Shown here: one piece after another, positions 57,224 through 64,000 of the stretch | Layout: each line of letters starts with the position of its first letter | Numbering within the stretch: the first letter of the stretch is position 1 | DNA from: an uncultured Pseudomonadota bacterium | GTDB lineage: Bacteria; Pseudomonadota; Alphaproteobacteria; RF32; CAG-239 | Length of the DNA: 64,000 bases | Assembly: GCA_902761535.1 (NCBI GenBank) | Contig: CACWKS010000006.1 | Coordinates: forward strand, 1-64,000 | Direction of reading: 5' to 3' | Notes under the pieces: model-generated | What the model saw: only the letters and a program-made list of their open reading frames with translations | The model's database searches: none | Told to the model about the DNA's origin: nothing | Translations under genes and position numbers: made by a program

Positions 57224-58163
57224 AAATTATGCGGCAATAGATTTGGGCTCAAATTCGTGTCGCTTGTTGATTTGCGATGATCAAGGTAAAACGTTGTTTA
57301 CCGAGCATTATTCAACCAGATTAGCCGAAGGAATGGAAGAAAATAATTGTTTGACCGAACAGGCAATAATGCGGGGAGAGGATGCTTTTTATAAAATCAA
57401 AAAGCATTTGAAAGAATATAATGTATCGGGATGTAATTTGCGAGCAATAGCAACGGCGGCTTGTCGGATGGCGAAAAATGGACAGGAGTTTATTGATAAA
57501 ATCAAGGATATCAGCGGAATTACGCTTGAGATTATTGACGGAGAAGAAGAAGCAAGATTAAATTTGGAAGGTGCAGCAGAGCACGTCAAAGGCAAGAGCA
57601 AATATGTTTTAATTTGGGATGTGGGCGGCGGTTCAACCGAGGTAAGTTTGGCTACTAATAATGATAAACCGAAAATAATTAAAACAATTTCAATACCTTA
57701 CGGAGCGCGTAATGCTGCCGAGCAATTTGATTTGCATGAATATGATGAGGTTAAAGCGGCAAAGTTGGCAGAGGAGATTGACGGCTATTTACAAAAGTTT
57801 TTGGCTGATGTGAAAATGCCCGATAAAAATGACATAAGTTTTATTGCGACCTCATCAACGGCTTTACGCTTGACGGCAATAATCGAAGGTAAAGAAAAAT
57901 ATGAGCGTGAAAAAGAGGATGGACAGATGATTACAGCCAAGCAGATTTTTGCTGTTTTGCCAAAGCTGTATAAATGCTCGGTTGAAGAATTGGGCAAAAA
58001 TCCTAATGTGGGAGAAAGCAGGGCACCGATATTTGTGGCGGCTTGCGTGATTTTTGCAAGAGTTGTCGAGAGATTGGGGGCGGATAATATAACAGTATCG
58101 TTAAAAAGTGCTAAAGACGCGGTAGTTGCAAATTTGATTGAGAGAGATAAAAAACATGGCTAA
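57213..58163 (+). CDS. ppx: Ppx/GppA family phosphatase (second paralogue)
   Basis: A 316-aa paralogue of the preceding protein with matching motifs: YAAIDLGSNSCRLLIC, AIATAACRMAKNG, DGEEEARLNLEG, IWDVGGGSTEVSLAT and FIATSSTALRL. It lacks the basic tail. Start ATG 57213 has AGGAAA upstream and lies inside the first gene. Its stop overlaps rlmE by 8 bp. In many alphaproteobacteria a single ppx/gppA gene precedes rlmE, so the pair here indicates duplication. Confidence 0.85.
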   Translation: MTSRNYAAIDLGSNSCRLLICDDQGKTLFTEHYSTRLAEGMEENNCLTEQAIMRGEDAFYKIKKHLKEYNVSGCNLRAIATAACRMAKNGQEFIDKIKDISGITLEIIDGEEEARLNLEGAAEHVKGKSKYVLIWDVGGGSTEVSLATNNDKPKIIKTISIPYGARNAAEQFDLHEYDEVKAAKLAEEIDGYLQKFLADVKMPDKNDISFIATSSTALRLTAIIEGKEKYEREKEDGQMITAKQIFAVLPKLYKCSVEELGKNPNVGESRAPIFVAACVIFARVVERLGADNITVSLKSAKDAVVANLIERDKKHG

Positions 58164-58851
58164 AACAACAAAATCAGCGCAGTTGGTCGAGGGGCGGCAC
58201 ACTTTAGCGGTTAAGGTGAAGACTGCCAAGTATAAAAAGAAGTCGTCCAATCAATGGTTGCTCAGACAATTAAATGATCCTTATGTGAGCGAAGCACAGA
58301 GATTAGGCTATCGTTCGCGGGCGGCATTTAAGCTGATACAATTAGATGAAAAATATCATTTTTTAGGCAAAGGCAAAAATATTGTCGATTTAGGTTGTGC
58401 GCCGGGCGGCTGGACGCAGATTGCGGTGGCACGCAACAAAGGTCATGGCAAAGTTATCGGTATTGATATTTTAGAGACCGCACCGATTGAGGGAGCACAA
58501 TTGATTTGTCAGGATTTTACCTCCGATGATGCTCCGGATAAGTTAAAAGCTCTGCTTAACGGTGAGGCTGATGTGGTGATGAGCGATATGGCGGCCAATA
58601 CCATAGGACATCAACAAACCGATCATTTGCGCACGATTGCTTTGGTTGAGGCGGCTTATGATTTTGCCAAACAGGTTTTGAAAAAAGGCGGAATTTTTAT
58701 TGCCAAAGTTTTTCAGGGCGGAGCAGAGGGGGAGTTGTTGGCCGATGCCAAACGTAATTTTGATAAAGTGGCGCATTGTAAACCTTCAGCCAGCCGCAAG
58801 GAATCTCCCGAGACATATTTTGTAGCAATAGGATATAAAAAGGAAGCCTAA
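58156..58851 (+). CDS. rlmE: 23S rRNA 2'-O-ribose methyltransferase RlmE
   Basis: A 231-aa FtsJ/RrmJ methyltransferase that modifies U2552 of 23S rRNA (E. coli numbering). Visible are YRSRAAFKLIQLDEKYHFLG, IVDLGCAPGGWTQIAVARN, DVVMSDMAANTIGHQQTDHLR, and GGIFIAKVFQGG with KPSASRKESPETYFVAIGYK at the end. The catalytic K-D-K-E set can be picked out. Start ATG 58156; it overlaps the ppx gene and touches rsmB. Confidence 0.94.
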   Translation: MAKTTKSAQLVEGRHTLAVKVKTAKYKKKSSNQWLLRQLNDPYVSEAQRLGYRSRAAFKLIQLDEKYHFLGKGKNIVDLGCAPGGWTQIAVARNKGHGKVIGIDILETAPIEGAQLICQDFTSDDAPDKLKALLNGEADVVMSDMAANTIGHQQTDHLRTIALVEAAYDFAKQVLKKGGIFIAKVFQGGAEGELLADAKRNFDKVAHCKPSASRKESPETYFVAIGYKKEA

Positions 58852-60066
58852 ATGCAATCAGGCGCACGTTATCAAGCAATATTAGAGATTATCACGGAAG
58901 TGTTTAAGGATGAACAACCGGCCGATAAAATCATCAATGATTATATCAGAGCGCGCAAATATATCGGCTCGAAAGACCGCAAATTTATTATTGATGCGGT
59001 GTGGCAGATTGTTCGCAATCGTTGCAAACTGACTTTTGATGCCAAGAGTGCTGAACCGCGTAAGATTTTGCTTTATTTTGCCAGAGATAATTTGGCGGAG
59101 GTTTTTGACGGGGCGACTTACGGAATGGCAACGTTGAGCGATGAGGAACGTGAGTGGTTGCAACAAGAAAATGAGGAGCCTTATCCGGATTGGGTAGAGG
59201 CGGAATGTCCGGAGTGGTTATATACCAAGATTGGTAATATAGATTTTTGCAAAGCCTTGAACGGACAAGCACGGACTGATGTCAGGGCACATGGAATTTC
59301 GGCAGATGAATTGCAGAATAAACTTAAAGCAGAGGGAATTGAAAGCACCAAAGGGCAATATTCGCCTTATTGTTTGCATATAGCCGAAAGATTGGTGTTG
59401 AATAATTGCATGGCTTGGCAAGACGGTTATTTAGATGTGCAAGATGAGGCCAGCCAGTTGGCGGCGGTTTTGATTGATGCCAAGCCGGAACATAAAATTA
59501 TGGATTATTGTTGCGGAGCAGGGGGAAAATCCTTGGCTTTGAGCAATATTTTGCAGGATAACGGACATATTTTGGCTTATGATATTGAGGCTAAACGTTT
59601 GGAGGCTATTAAACCGCGGATGGCACGGCTTAATGTTCACAATATTGAGCTGACTGATATAGTTGCGGATTCCGACAAAGATTTTGATCGATTTATTTTA
59701 GATGCACCTTGTTCGGGAACCGGGACTTGGCGGAGGGCACCGGATGCCAAGTTTCGACTGACTAAGGAAAAATTATATGGTTTGACTAAAATTCAGGCAG
59801 AACTATTGGAAATTGCCGCGGCTAAAACCAAAAAAAGCGGGAGAATTATTTATATCACTTGTTCGGTTTTAGCGGATGAAAATGAAAAGCAAATCGAACA
59901 ATTTTTGCTTCGACACGGCGAATTTAAGCCGATAAATATAAGGGAATTGTGGGAGCGCAAAATTGCCGCGCCTTATCCGCATGATGATGATTTTATGTTG
60001 CGATTATCGCCTTATACTACGAATACTGATGGATTTTTCATTTGTGTCTTGGAAAAACTCGTATAA
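58852..60066 (+). CDS. rsmB: RsmB-type rRNA m5C methyltransferase
   Basis: A 404-aa protein with an N-terminal NusB-like RNA-binding region (YQAILEIITEVFKDEQPADKI, IGSKDRKFIIDAVWQIVRNR) and a C-terminal NOL1/NOP2/Sun methyltransferase domain: MDYCCGAGGKSLALSNIL (SAM site), FDRFILDAPCSGTGTWRRAPD, and the catalytic cysteine segment YITCSVLADENEKQI. The ATG directly follows the rlmE stop. In relatives guaB or similar genes lie nearby, but not here. Confidence 0.9.
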   Translation: MQSGARYQAILEIITEVFKDEQPADKIINDYIRARKYIGSKDRKFIIDAVWQIVRNRCKLTFDAKSAEPRKILLYFARDNLAEVFDGATYGMATLSDEEREWLQQENEEPYPDWVEAECPEWLYTKIGNIDFCKALNGQARTDVRAHGISADELQNKLKAEGIESTKGQYSPYCLHIAERLVLNNCMAWQDGYLDVQDEASQLAAVLIDAKPEHKIMDYCCGAGGKSLALSNILQDNGHILAYDIEAKRLEAIKPRMARLNVHNIELTDIVADSDKDFDRFILDAPCSGTGTWRRAPDAKFRLTKEKLYGLTKIQAELLEIAAAKTKKSGRIIYITCSVLADENEKQIEQFLLRHGEFKPINIRELWERKIAAPYPHDDDFMLRLSPYTTNTDGFFICVLEKLV

Positions 60067-60175
60067 TGGTCATCTAATACAGAAATAAAAAAACAGCTCG
60101 ATTACGTACGCATAAAGTACGCGCACTTCGCTGTTTTTTTTATTTCTTATTATATGCCTCATTCTCCGAGTTTTC
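60053..60175. repeat. Large palindromic element 1 at the 3' end of rsmB
   Basis: Long imperfect inverted repeat: outer arms AAAAACTCG (60053-60061) and CGAGTTTT (60167-60174), arms of about 40 nt, inner stem aataaaaaaacagc with gctgttttttttatt, and a loop with acgtacgcataaagtacgc. The left arm overlaps the last codons and stop of rsmB. It probably acts as a terminator too. Two relatives follow fliE. Confidence 0.8.
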
Positions 60176-60177
60176 TA

Positions 60178-60560
60178 TAAAAACTCGTCTAGCGGGTGAC
60201 TAATACAGAAAAAACTGTCATGCCCGAAACGAACGAAGTGAGTGGAGTTAGGCATCTTCTAATTATTTTTATATTTACGTTACTTTTTGGCAACAAAAAG
60301 TAACCAAAAATTGTTGGGATATTCGCAAACCCTGAGAAGAATAATGTCATGCCCGTAACGAACGAAGTGAGTGGAGTAAGGCATCTTCGAATTATTTAAA
60401 AATTCGTAGACCCCTTATTCGCCTCATTTCAATCGGCTCAGGGGTGACAGGTTAAATATTAATGTCATGCCCAACTTTCAGTTGCTCAGGGGTGACATAA
60501 AAAACTGTCATGCCCGTAACGAACGAAGTGAGTTGAGTAAGGCATCTTCGAATTATTTTT
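60178..60560. repeat. GTCATGCC dispersed repeat array
   Basis: After a truncated left arm of the palindromic element (60178-60210) come three copies of a repeat of about 45 bp, gtcatgcccg(a/t)aacgaacgaagtg... aggcatcttc, at about 60217-60262, 60345-60390 and 60506-60551. Related ggggtgacat pieces lie between. A separate perfect 10-bp inverted repeat (60279-60288 with 60295-60304) also occurs. No gene is visible in this segment. Confidence 0.8.
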
Positions 60561-60654
60561 TTAAATAAAGCAAAAATAAGGAAGTATTTTATCCCCTCTT
60601 ATCCCCTTACTTGCAAGGGGAAGGACAAAACGGAAGATGCCTTATCAATCGGAT

Positions 60655-60720
60655 TGACGCCGATTGAGGCATGACATATTTGGTCGTTTTGTTTCATTCA
60701 GCTCAGGGGTGACATTTATA
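60655..60720. repeat. Second copy of the window-start repeat
   Basis: The segment gccgattgaggcatgacata and following bases through ttttgtttc (about 60661-60697) repeats the sequence at about 64-100, with a diverged continuation ending ggggtgacat. Confidence 0.85.
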
Positions 60721-60754
60721 TTTCGATTGAGGGGGAGGACATTTAAAAAAAGAA

Positions 60755-60784
60755 AGAGGTTGGTGTCGTAAGACACCAGCCTCT
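60755..60784. terminator. Strong bidirectional hairpin terminator
   Basis: A 13-bp stem with one G-U pair (60755-60767 with 60772-60784) and loop gtaa, T-rich on both sides. It ends the minus-strand gene at 60796. Confidence 0.85.
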
Positions 60785-60795
60785 CTTTTTTCCCC

Positions 60796-61272
60796 CTATC
60801 GGGGGATTATTTTTATCTCGTCGGCAAACACATTTCCGTCTTTGACGGAAATGTAAACCGTCCAAGAAGACGGACCAATTACTTTGTCAATCTGGTTATA
60901 CCAGTCTTTTGACCAAGTGTCCAGGGCCTTTTTTAGCCACTGGTTGGCCCGTATTCCGGGCGAATTGCGATGCCCGGAAAATACCCCTCCTCCACAGGAG
61001 AGGACTTCAAGAGCCTCCTCTTGGGTCCAAGGGTCGTCGCAGACGGCCCCGGTCTGGGTCTCGGGGTCCACCCAGCATAGGGCGTACCCAGCAAAATGCT
61101 GGATTAGCCCCCGGTCGTATTCATAGACCGGGTGGACCTCCCGAAGGAGATTTTTCCCTTCGGGTTTTTGGTTTTTCCAGTAGCCAACCCCAATAATGTT
61201 GCTTTTCAACTCTGTTGCCATAACGAAAGTTATTGGCACTTGAGAAAATCCTTCTTGTTTTTCATAATTCAC
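60796..61272 (-). CDS. Unknown protein in a compositionally foreign segment
   Basis: A 158-aa protein of unknown family with no signal peptide or membrane helix. Notable features are NIIGVGYWKNQKPEGKNLL, YALCWVDPETQTGAVCDDPW, EALEVLSCGGGVFSGHRNSP and a beta-rich end WTVYISVKDGNVFADEIKII. The DNA is markedly richer in GC than the neighbouring core genes, and codon choice differs. No clear ribosome site precedes either ATG at 61272 or 61221. It is preceded by a structured non-coding region. From memory the style resembles genes of Patescibacteria (CPR); this is unverified. Confidence 0.55.
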   Translation of the reverse strand: MNYEKQEGFSQVPITFVMATELKSNIIGVGYWKNQKPEGKNLLREVHPVYEYDRGLIQHFAGYALCWVDPETQTGAVCDDPWTQEEALEVLSCGGGVFSGHRNSPGIRANQWLKKALDTWSKDWYNQIDKVIGPSSWTVYISVKDGNVFADEIKIIPR

Positions 61273-61399
61273 TGATTTGAAATTGCTACCTCAGCAGGGA
61301 TTGAAAAATTTTTGTTCAGGGAACTCTATCGAGCTACAACCTGGGGCTTTTTAGCAACTTTGCCCTTCTTTTCAATTTACTGTTTCACAAATTCTCTTC

Positions 61400-61620
61400 A
61401 ATGATGAAAACCAAAATATCATCTCTCAAGGTTTGTCCCCTATCATGTTGTTCAGACCGCTGATTGCCTGCATGATAAGAAACGTTAATAATTCTTTACC
61501 CTCGCGGAATAACCGTCAGCCGAGGGAACCTTAATCCTTGTTTTAATGGTATAGCTTTGGGGCGGTTGACTCCCAAAGCGAAAAAAATGTAACTTAACCC
61601 TTAAACAAGGATTTAGGTAT
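61400..61620 (-). ncRNA. Structured non-coding region upstream of the foreign gene
   Basis: This gap has a set of hairpins: 61533-61543 with 61603-61613 (11 bp), nested 61554-61561 with 61572-61579 (8 bp), 61499-61504 with 61521-61526, and 61442-61447 with 61471-61476. Nesting and perfect pairing suggest a folded RNA, likely the 5' leader of the gene ending at 60796. Strand and transcript limits are uncertain. Confidence 0.4.
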
Positions 61621-61703
61621 GGAATTATTAATTTTGCCGGTTATGGCATTACATTAAATAATTAACATATCTATAAGTTACTCTTATAGTATACCACAAT
61701 TTA

Positions 61704-61712
61704 CCCCCCCCC
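61704..61712. repeat. C9 homopolymer
   Basis: A run of nine C residues in otherwise AT-rich non-coding DNA, beside the foreign segment. The remainder of 61620-61829 shows no gene or clear signal. Confidence 0.8.
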
Positions 61713-61829
61713 GCAAGTGTTTTTTTATTCAATAAAATCAATATGTTAAGCGATATTTTTAATTTTAAAGCTCAATATAAAACAGTAAAATTATACCGCG
61801 TAAATATTCGAGTCGTTTGGGATTGAAAA

Positions 61830-62147
61830 TTACATCTTGCCGTTTTGCTGATAGATATAAGAGATGATTTCGGCGACGGCGGCAAAGGCCTCTAAAGGGA
61901 TTTCCTGATTGATGTCAACAGCTTTTAAGATTTGCAACAGGTCGGCATCTTGGCGAATTTCAATATTGTTGGCTTGGGCAATTTCGATGATTTTTTGAGC
62001 GATTTCGCCTTGCCCTTTGGCTAATACTTTAGGGGCATTGTCTCTGGCTTGGTCATAGCCCAGAGCAACGGCATAATTTTCATCTGTGGAAAACCCCGAT
62101 GTTGCATTGTTTTTAGCTCGTTTTGTGATATTATCCTTGTCAGACAT
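61830..62147 (-). CDS. FhlB-like export switch protein (FlhB C-terminal homologue)
   Basis: A 105-aa protein matching the cytoplasmic C-terminal domain of FlhB/EscU without the membrane part: NYAVALGYDQARDNAPKVLAKGQGEIAQKI, then IEIRQDADLLQILKAVDINQEIPLEAFAAVAEIISYIY. The NPTH autocleavage motif is absent, as in free-standing FhlB-like proteins. Adjacent to flgB-flgC-fliE but on the opposite strand. It probably takes part in flagellar export substrate switching. Confidence 0.85.
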   Translation of the reverse strand: MSDKDNITKRAKNNATSGFSTDENYAVALGYDQARDNAPKVLAKGQGEIAQKIIEIAQANNIEIRQDADLLQILKAVDINQEIPLEAFAAVAEIISYIYQQNGKM

Positions 62148-62281
62148 TGAGTGCTCCCGAGTGAAATATTATCGCTATAATAATATATTCGCAGGAGTTT
62201 GCAAGATGTTTGTTTGGCATAAAATTTGCATGTTTTCGGTTGAGATTTAGGGGACTAACCGAAAATTTTAAGGGGAAATAA

Positions 62282-62716
62282 ATGGTCGATTTAAGCAATT
62301 TGACGGTTTTTAATATGGCAGGGCGAAATATGCAATATTTGTCCGCCAAGCAACGAGTTATTGCTCAAAATATCGCTAATGCTTCCACTCCCGGATATTT
62401 GGCCAAAGATATTGAAAAGCCGGATTTTTTAGAGGGAAGTTCGACCAATAAGACCACTTTGATTACCGGTTTGACCACCACTCACGAGAAACATTTTGCT
62501 TCGCTGAAATCGGTATCCGATTCAAGGTCAAAAGGCGGTTATAAAATTTATACTCCGGCACCGAAAGACGCTTTGACAATCGACGGCAACGGAGTTATTG
62601 TTGAGGATCAGATGAACGAAGCCAGCAAGGCCAGCAATGAATACAAAAAAATGATTAATATCTATAATAAATATAAAGATATGATGTCGGTGGCAAATAC
62701 TAAGATTAACGGGTGA
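62282..62716 (+). CDS. flgB: Flagellar basal-body rod protein FlgB
   Basis: A 144-aa proximal rod subunit. The conserved N-terminal motif is visible as YLSAKQRVIAQNIANASTPGYLAKDI, and the C-terminal helix as NEASKASNEYKKMINIYNKYKDMM. First gene of flgB-flgC-fliE, with 6 bp before flgC. Ribosome site AAGGGGAA. Confidence 0.92.
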   Translation: MVDLSNLTVFNMAGRNMQYLSAKQRVIAQNIANASTPGYLAKDIEKPDFLEGSSTNKTTLITGLTTTHEKHFASLKSVSDSRSKGGYKIYTPAPKDALTIDGNGVIVEDQMNEASKASNEYKKMINIYNKYKDMMSVANTKING

Positions 62717-62722
62717 TAAAAT

Positions 62723-63136
62723 ATGGCTAATGATTTGACTATCAGTGCGGATATTGCCGCTTCGGGGATGAAAGCTCAAGCCGAGCGGTTGAAGGTTATA
62801 TCGCAAAATATGGCTAATGCTGACTCGGTTTCGGCGGAGAAGGGCAAAGCTCCTTATCGTCGCCAAGTGGTAAGTTTTGCTAATTATGTCGATAATAAAA
62901 CCGGTGCGGAAAAGGTTAAAGTTGATAAAATCGTTAAAGATATGTCACCGTTTGAGAAAAAATATGATCCGCATCATCCGGCCGCCGATAAACAAGGGTA
63001 TATTGAACTGCCCAATGTCAATCCATTGGTTGAGATGATGGATATGAAAGAAGCACAGCGGGTTTATGAGGCTAATCTTAATATGCTGAAAACCGCTCGG
63101 GAGATGAATAATTCGGTTTTGGATATATTGAAGTAA
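62723..63136 (+). CDS. flgC: Flagellar basal-body rod protein FlgC
   Basis: A 137-aa rod protein. The N-terminus reads SGMKAQAERLKVISQNMANADS and the C-terminus YIELPNVNPLVEMMDMKEAQRVYEANLNMLKTAREMN, the standard FlgC ends. Sits between flgB and fliE. Confidence 0.94.
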   Translation: MANDLTISADIAASGMKAQAERLKVISQNMANADSVSAEKGKAPYRRQVVSFANYVDNKTGAEKVKVDKIVKDMSPFEKKYDPHHPAADKQGYIELPNVNPLVEMMDMKEAQRVYEANLNMLKTAREMNNSVLDILK

Positions 63137-63161
63137 CTTTTTTAAGTGAGGGGAGCTTAAA

Positions 63162-63482
63162 ATGAATTCGATTAACAATGCTTTGGCCGCTTATCAGACC
63201 GCTTTGAGCCGTATAGGTTCTGCCGCACCGCAACTGCCGCAGATGGCTTCGAGCGAGGCAAAACAACAAAGTTTCAGTGCTGTGTTGCAAAATGTGGTTG
63301 ATGAGGCTGTTGAAAGTCAGAAAAAAGCGGAAATTACCACTATCAACGGTATTAAAGGGCAAGCGGATATTCAAGATGTGGTTTTGGCAATTGCCAATGC
63401 CGAACAGGCTTTGGAGACAGTTGTTGCCGTGCGTGATACTGCGATTAAGGCTTATAATTCGATAATGCAGATGAATATATAA
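63162..63482 (+). CDS. fliE: Flagellar hook-basal body complex protein FliE
   Basis: A 106-aa junction protein linking the MS ring to the rod. It has FSAVLQNVVDEAVESQKKAE and DIQDVVLAIANAEQALETVVAVRDTAIKAYNSIMQM, typical for FliE. The stop codon is followed directly by palindromic element 2. No other flagellar genes are seen downstream in this window. Confidence 0.92.
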   Translation: MNSINNALAAYQTALSRIGSAAPQLPQMASSEAKQQSFSAVLQNVVDEAVESQKKAEITTINGIKGQADIQDVVLAIANAEQALETVVAVRDTAIKAYNSIMQMNI

Positions 63483-63607
63483 AAAAGGCTCGTCTAGTGG
63501 TCATCTAATACAGAACGACCTTAAAAAGTGTCCTCACGTACGCTTAAAGTACGCTCCGGTACTTTTTAAGGTTGTTCTTATTATATGACTCACTATCCGA
63601 GCCTTTT
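63483..63607. repeat. Large palindromic element 2 after fliE
   Basis: Outer arms AAAAGGCTCG (63483-63492) and CGAGCCTTTT (63598-63607), conserved flank tcatctaatacagaa, inner stem ccttaaaaagt with actttttaagg, and a loop with acgtacgcttaaagtacgc. Same architecture as element 1 but with different paired stem sequences. Confidence 0.8.
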
Positions 63608-63609
63608 AT

Positions 63610-63736
63610 AAAAACTCGTATAACGGCGCATCTAAAGCTATTTTACGGAATAGCCCGAAATTCATGTAGTTCTATCTACACTAAAATTTCGGGTTTTCCT
63701 ATAAATAACTTTATCTGCACCATTCTTCGAGTTTTT
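63610..63736. repeat. Large palindromic element 3
   Basis: Outer arms AAAAACTCG (63610-63618) and CGAGTTTTT (63728-63736), second-level arms aacggcgcatctaaag with ctttatctgcaccatt, and an inner hairpin ccgaaatt...aatttcgg. Follows element 2 without a gap. A truncated relative continues to about 63772. The rest, to the dnaJ start, has no visible gene. Confidence 0.75.
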
Positions 63737-63880
63737 TAGAAAATTTATGGATAACAGCGTAGCTAAAGCGATATAAATATTTTTGAAGGTTATGTCATAA
63801 TTTTCTCTCTTTTTGCTTGCAATTTGATTGTAAAAATCCTAAATACATCGTAACGGTTTTTGATTAATGAGTAAAAAAAT

Positions 63881-64000
63881 ATGACTGAAAAAGATTATTA
63901 CGAGATATTGGAAGTAAATAAATCGGCAAGCGGAGAAGAGATTAAAAGAGCATTTCGCAAATTGGCAATGCAATATCATCCCGACCGCAATCCCGGCGAT
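63881..64000 (+). CDS. dnaJ: Chaperone DnaJ (partial, N-terminus)
   Basis: The first 40 codons of a J-domain protein, running off the window edge. [37 protein letters not shown] contains the HPD motif. The longer product cannot be seen, so DnaJ rather than CbpA is an inference from the closely DnaJ-like start. No dnaK gene is seen upstream. Confidence 0.8.
   Translation, partial: MTEKDYYEILEVNKSASGEEIKRAFRKLAMQYHPDRNPGD

Noticed and set aside
60178-60560. CRISPR array
   Set aside because: Copies are only three, the spacing is irregular (about 128 and 161 bp), the units are degenerate and no cas gene is present. They are dispersed intergenic repeats.
60884-61196. Two plus-strand ORFs (80 and 95 codons) opposite the 158-aa gene
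   Set aside because: Basic, proline- and arginine-rich products typical of shadow frames in GC-rich DNA. The minus-strand frame has a better protein-like composition and a terminator after it.

Overview
The window looks like one contiguous chromosomal stretch of an AT-rich alphaproteobacterium. Evidence for this is a CcrM-type DNA methyltransferase with its C-terminal extension, the flagellin regulator FlbT, a PerM-like permease beside a DUF2066 protein, a TIGR01459-type HAD protein, an FhlB-like export switch fragment, a DAP-type MurE and a Gram-negative envelope gene set. My best guess is an uncultured, possibly host-associated Rhodospirillales-like lineage. That placement is an inference from gene content and composition, since no 16S gene is present.

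Layout. 1-5.7 kb: dispersed repeats, then topA, dprA and plsY on the minus strand, apaG and a lipoprotein. 5.9-14.1 kb: recX, a bacterial-PH membrane protein, DUF378, a SAM methyltransferase, PerM, DUF2066, ndk, the pta-ackA acetate pathway, a DUF192 lipoprotein with a repeated tail and an orphan Panacea (SocA-like) protein. 14.2-21.8 kb: an OmpA-like lipoprotein, recJ, DUF502, an unusual two-gene pair (CxxC membrane protein plus helical protein), two secreted or lipoprotein genes, murE and ftsB. 22.0-31.2 kb: peptidoglycan enzymes (GH24-like lysozyme with TPRs, MltB, RlpA, DacC), running into a tight tmk-holB-tatD-MBL-DHH operon. 31.2-39.1 kb: flagellin, flbT, an ABC-F protein, a solitary PilT/DotB-like ATPase, a HAD protein that has lost its nucleophile, a second TatD and alr.

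39.1-40.6 kb is a small accessory insert at tRNA-Asp. A transglutaminase-like gene lies between copies of the tRNA 3' end and its terminator. 40.8-51.0 kb holds an M23 peptidase and rpoB-rpoC, without rplJL upstream. 51.0-54.8 kb is a second accessory insert. The rpoC terminator and about 80 bp of sequence are duplicated around a decayed dehydrogenase and a HAD gene. Directly after the second copy come a multi-hairpin leader with mutually exclusive terminator and antiterminator pairings, an EcoRI-type methyltransferase and a DUF262-HNH nuclease. 54.9-60.1 kb: ccrM, two ppx/gppA paralogues, rlmE and rsmB.

60.1-61.8 kb is a repeat-rich region with several kinds of palindromic repeat and one compositionally foreign gene preceded by an unexplained structured segment. 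61.8-63.5 kb holds an FhlB-like gene and flgB-flgC-fliE. It is followed by two more large palindromes and the start of dnaJ at the window edge.

The most notable candidates for something new are: (1) the attenuator-like RNA in front of the methyltransferase-DUF262/HNH module; (2) accessory genes in two places bounded by duplicated transcription terminators; (3) a family of roughly 125-bp palindromes at gene 3' ends whose two arms change together between copies; and (4) the foreign segment with its structured leader at 60.7-61.6 kb.
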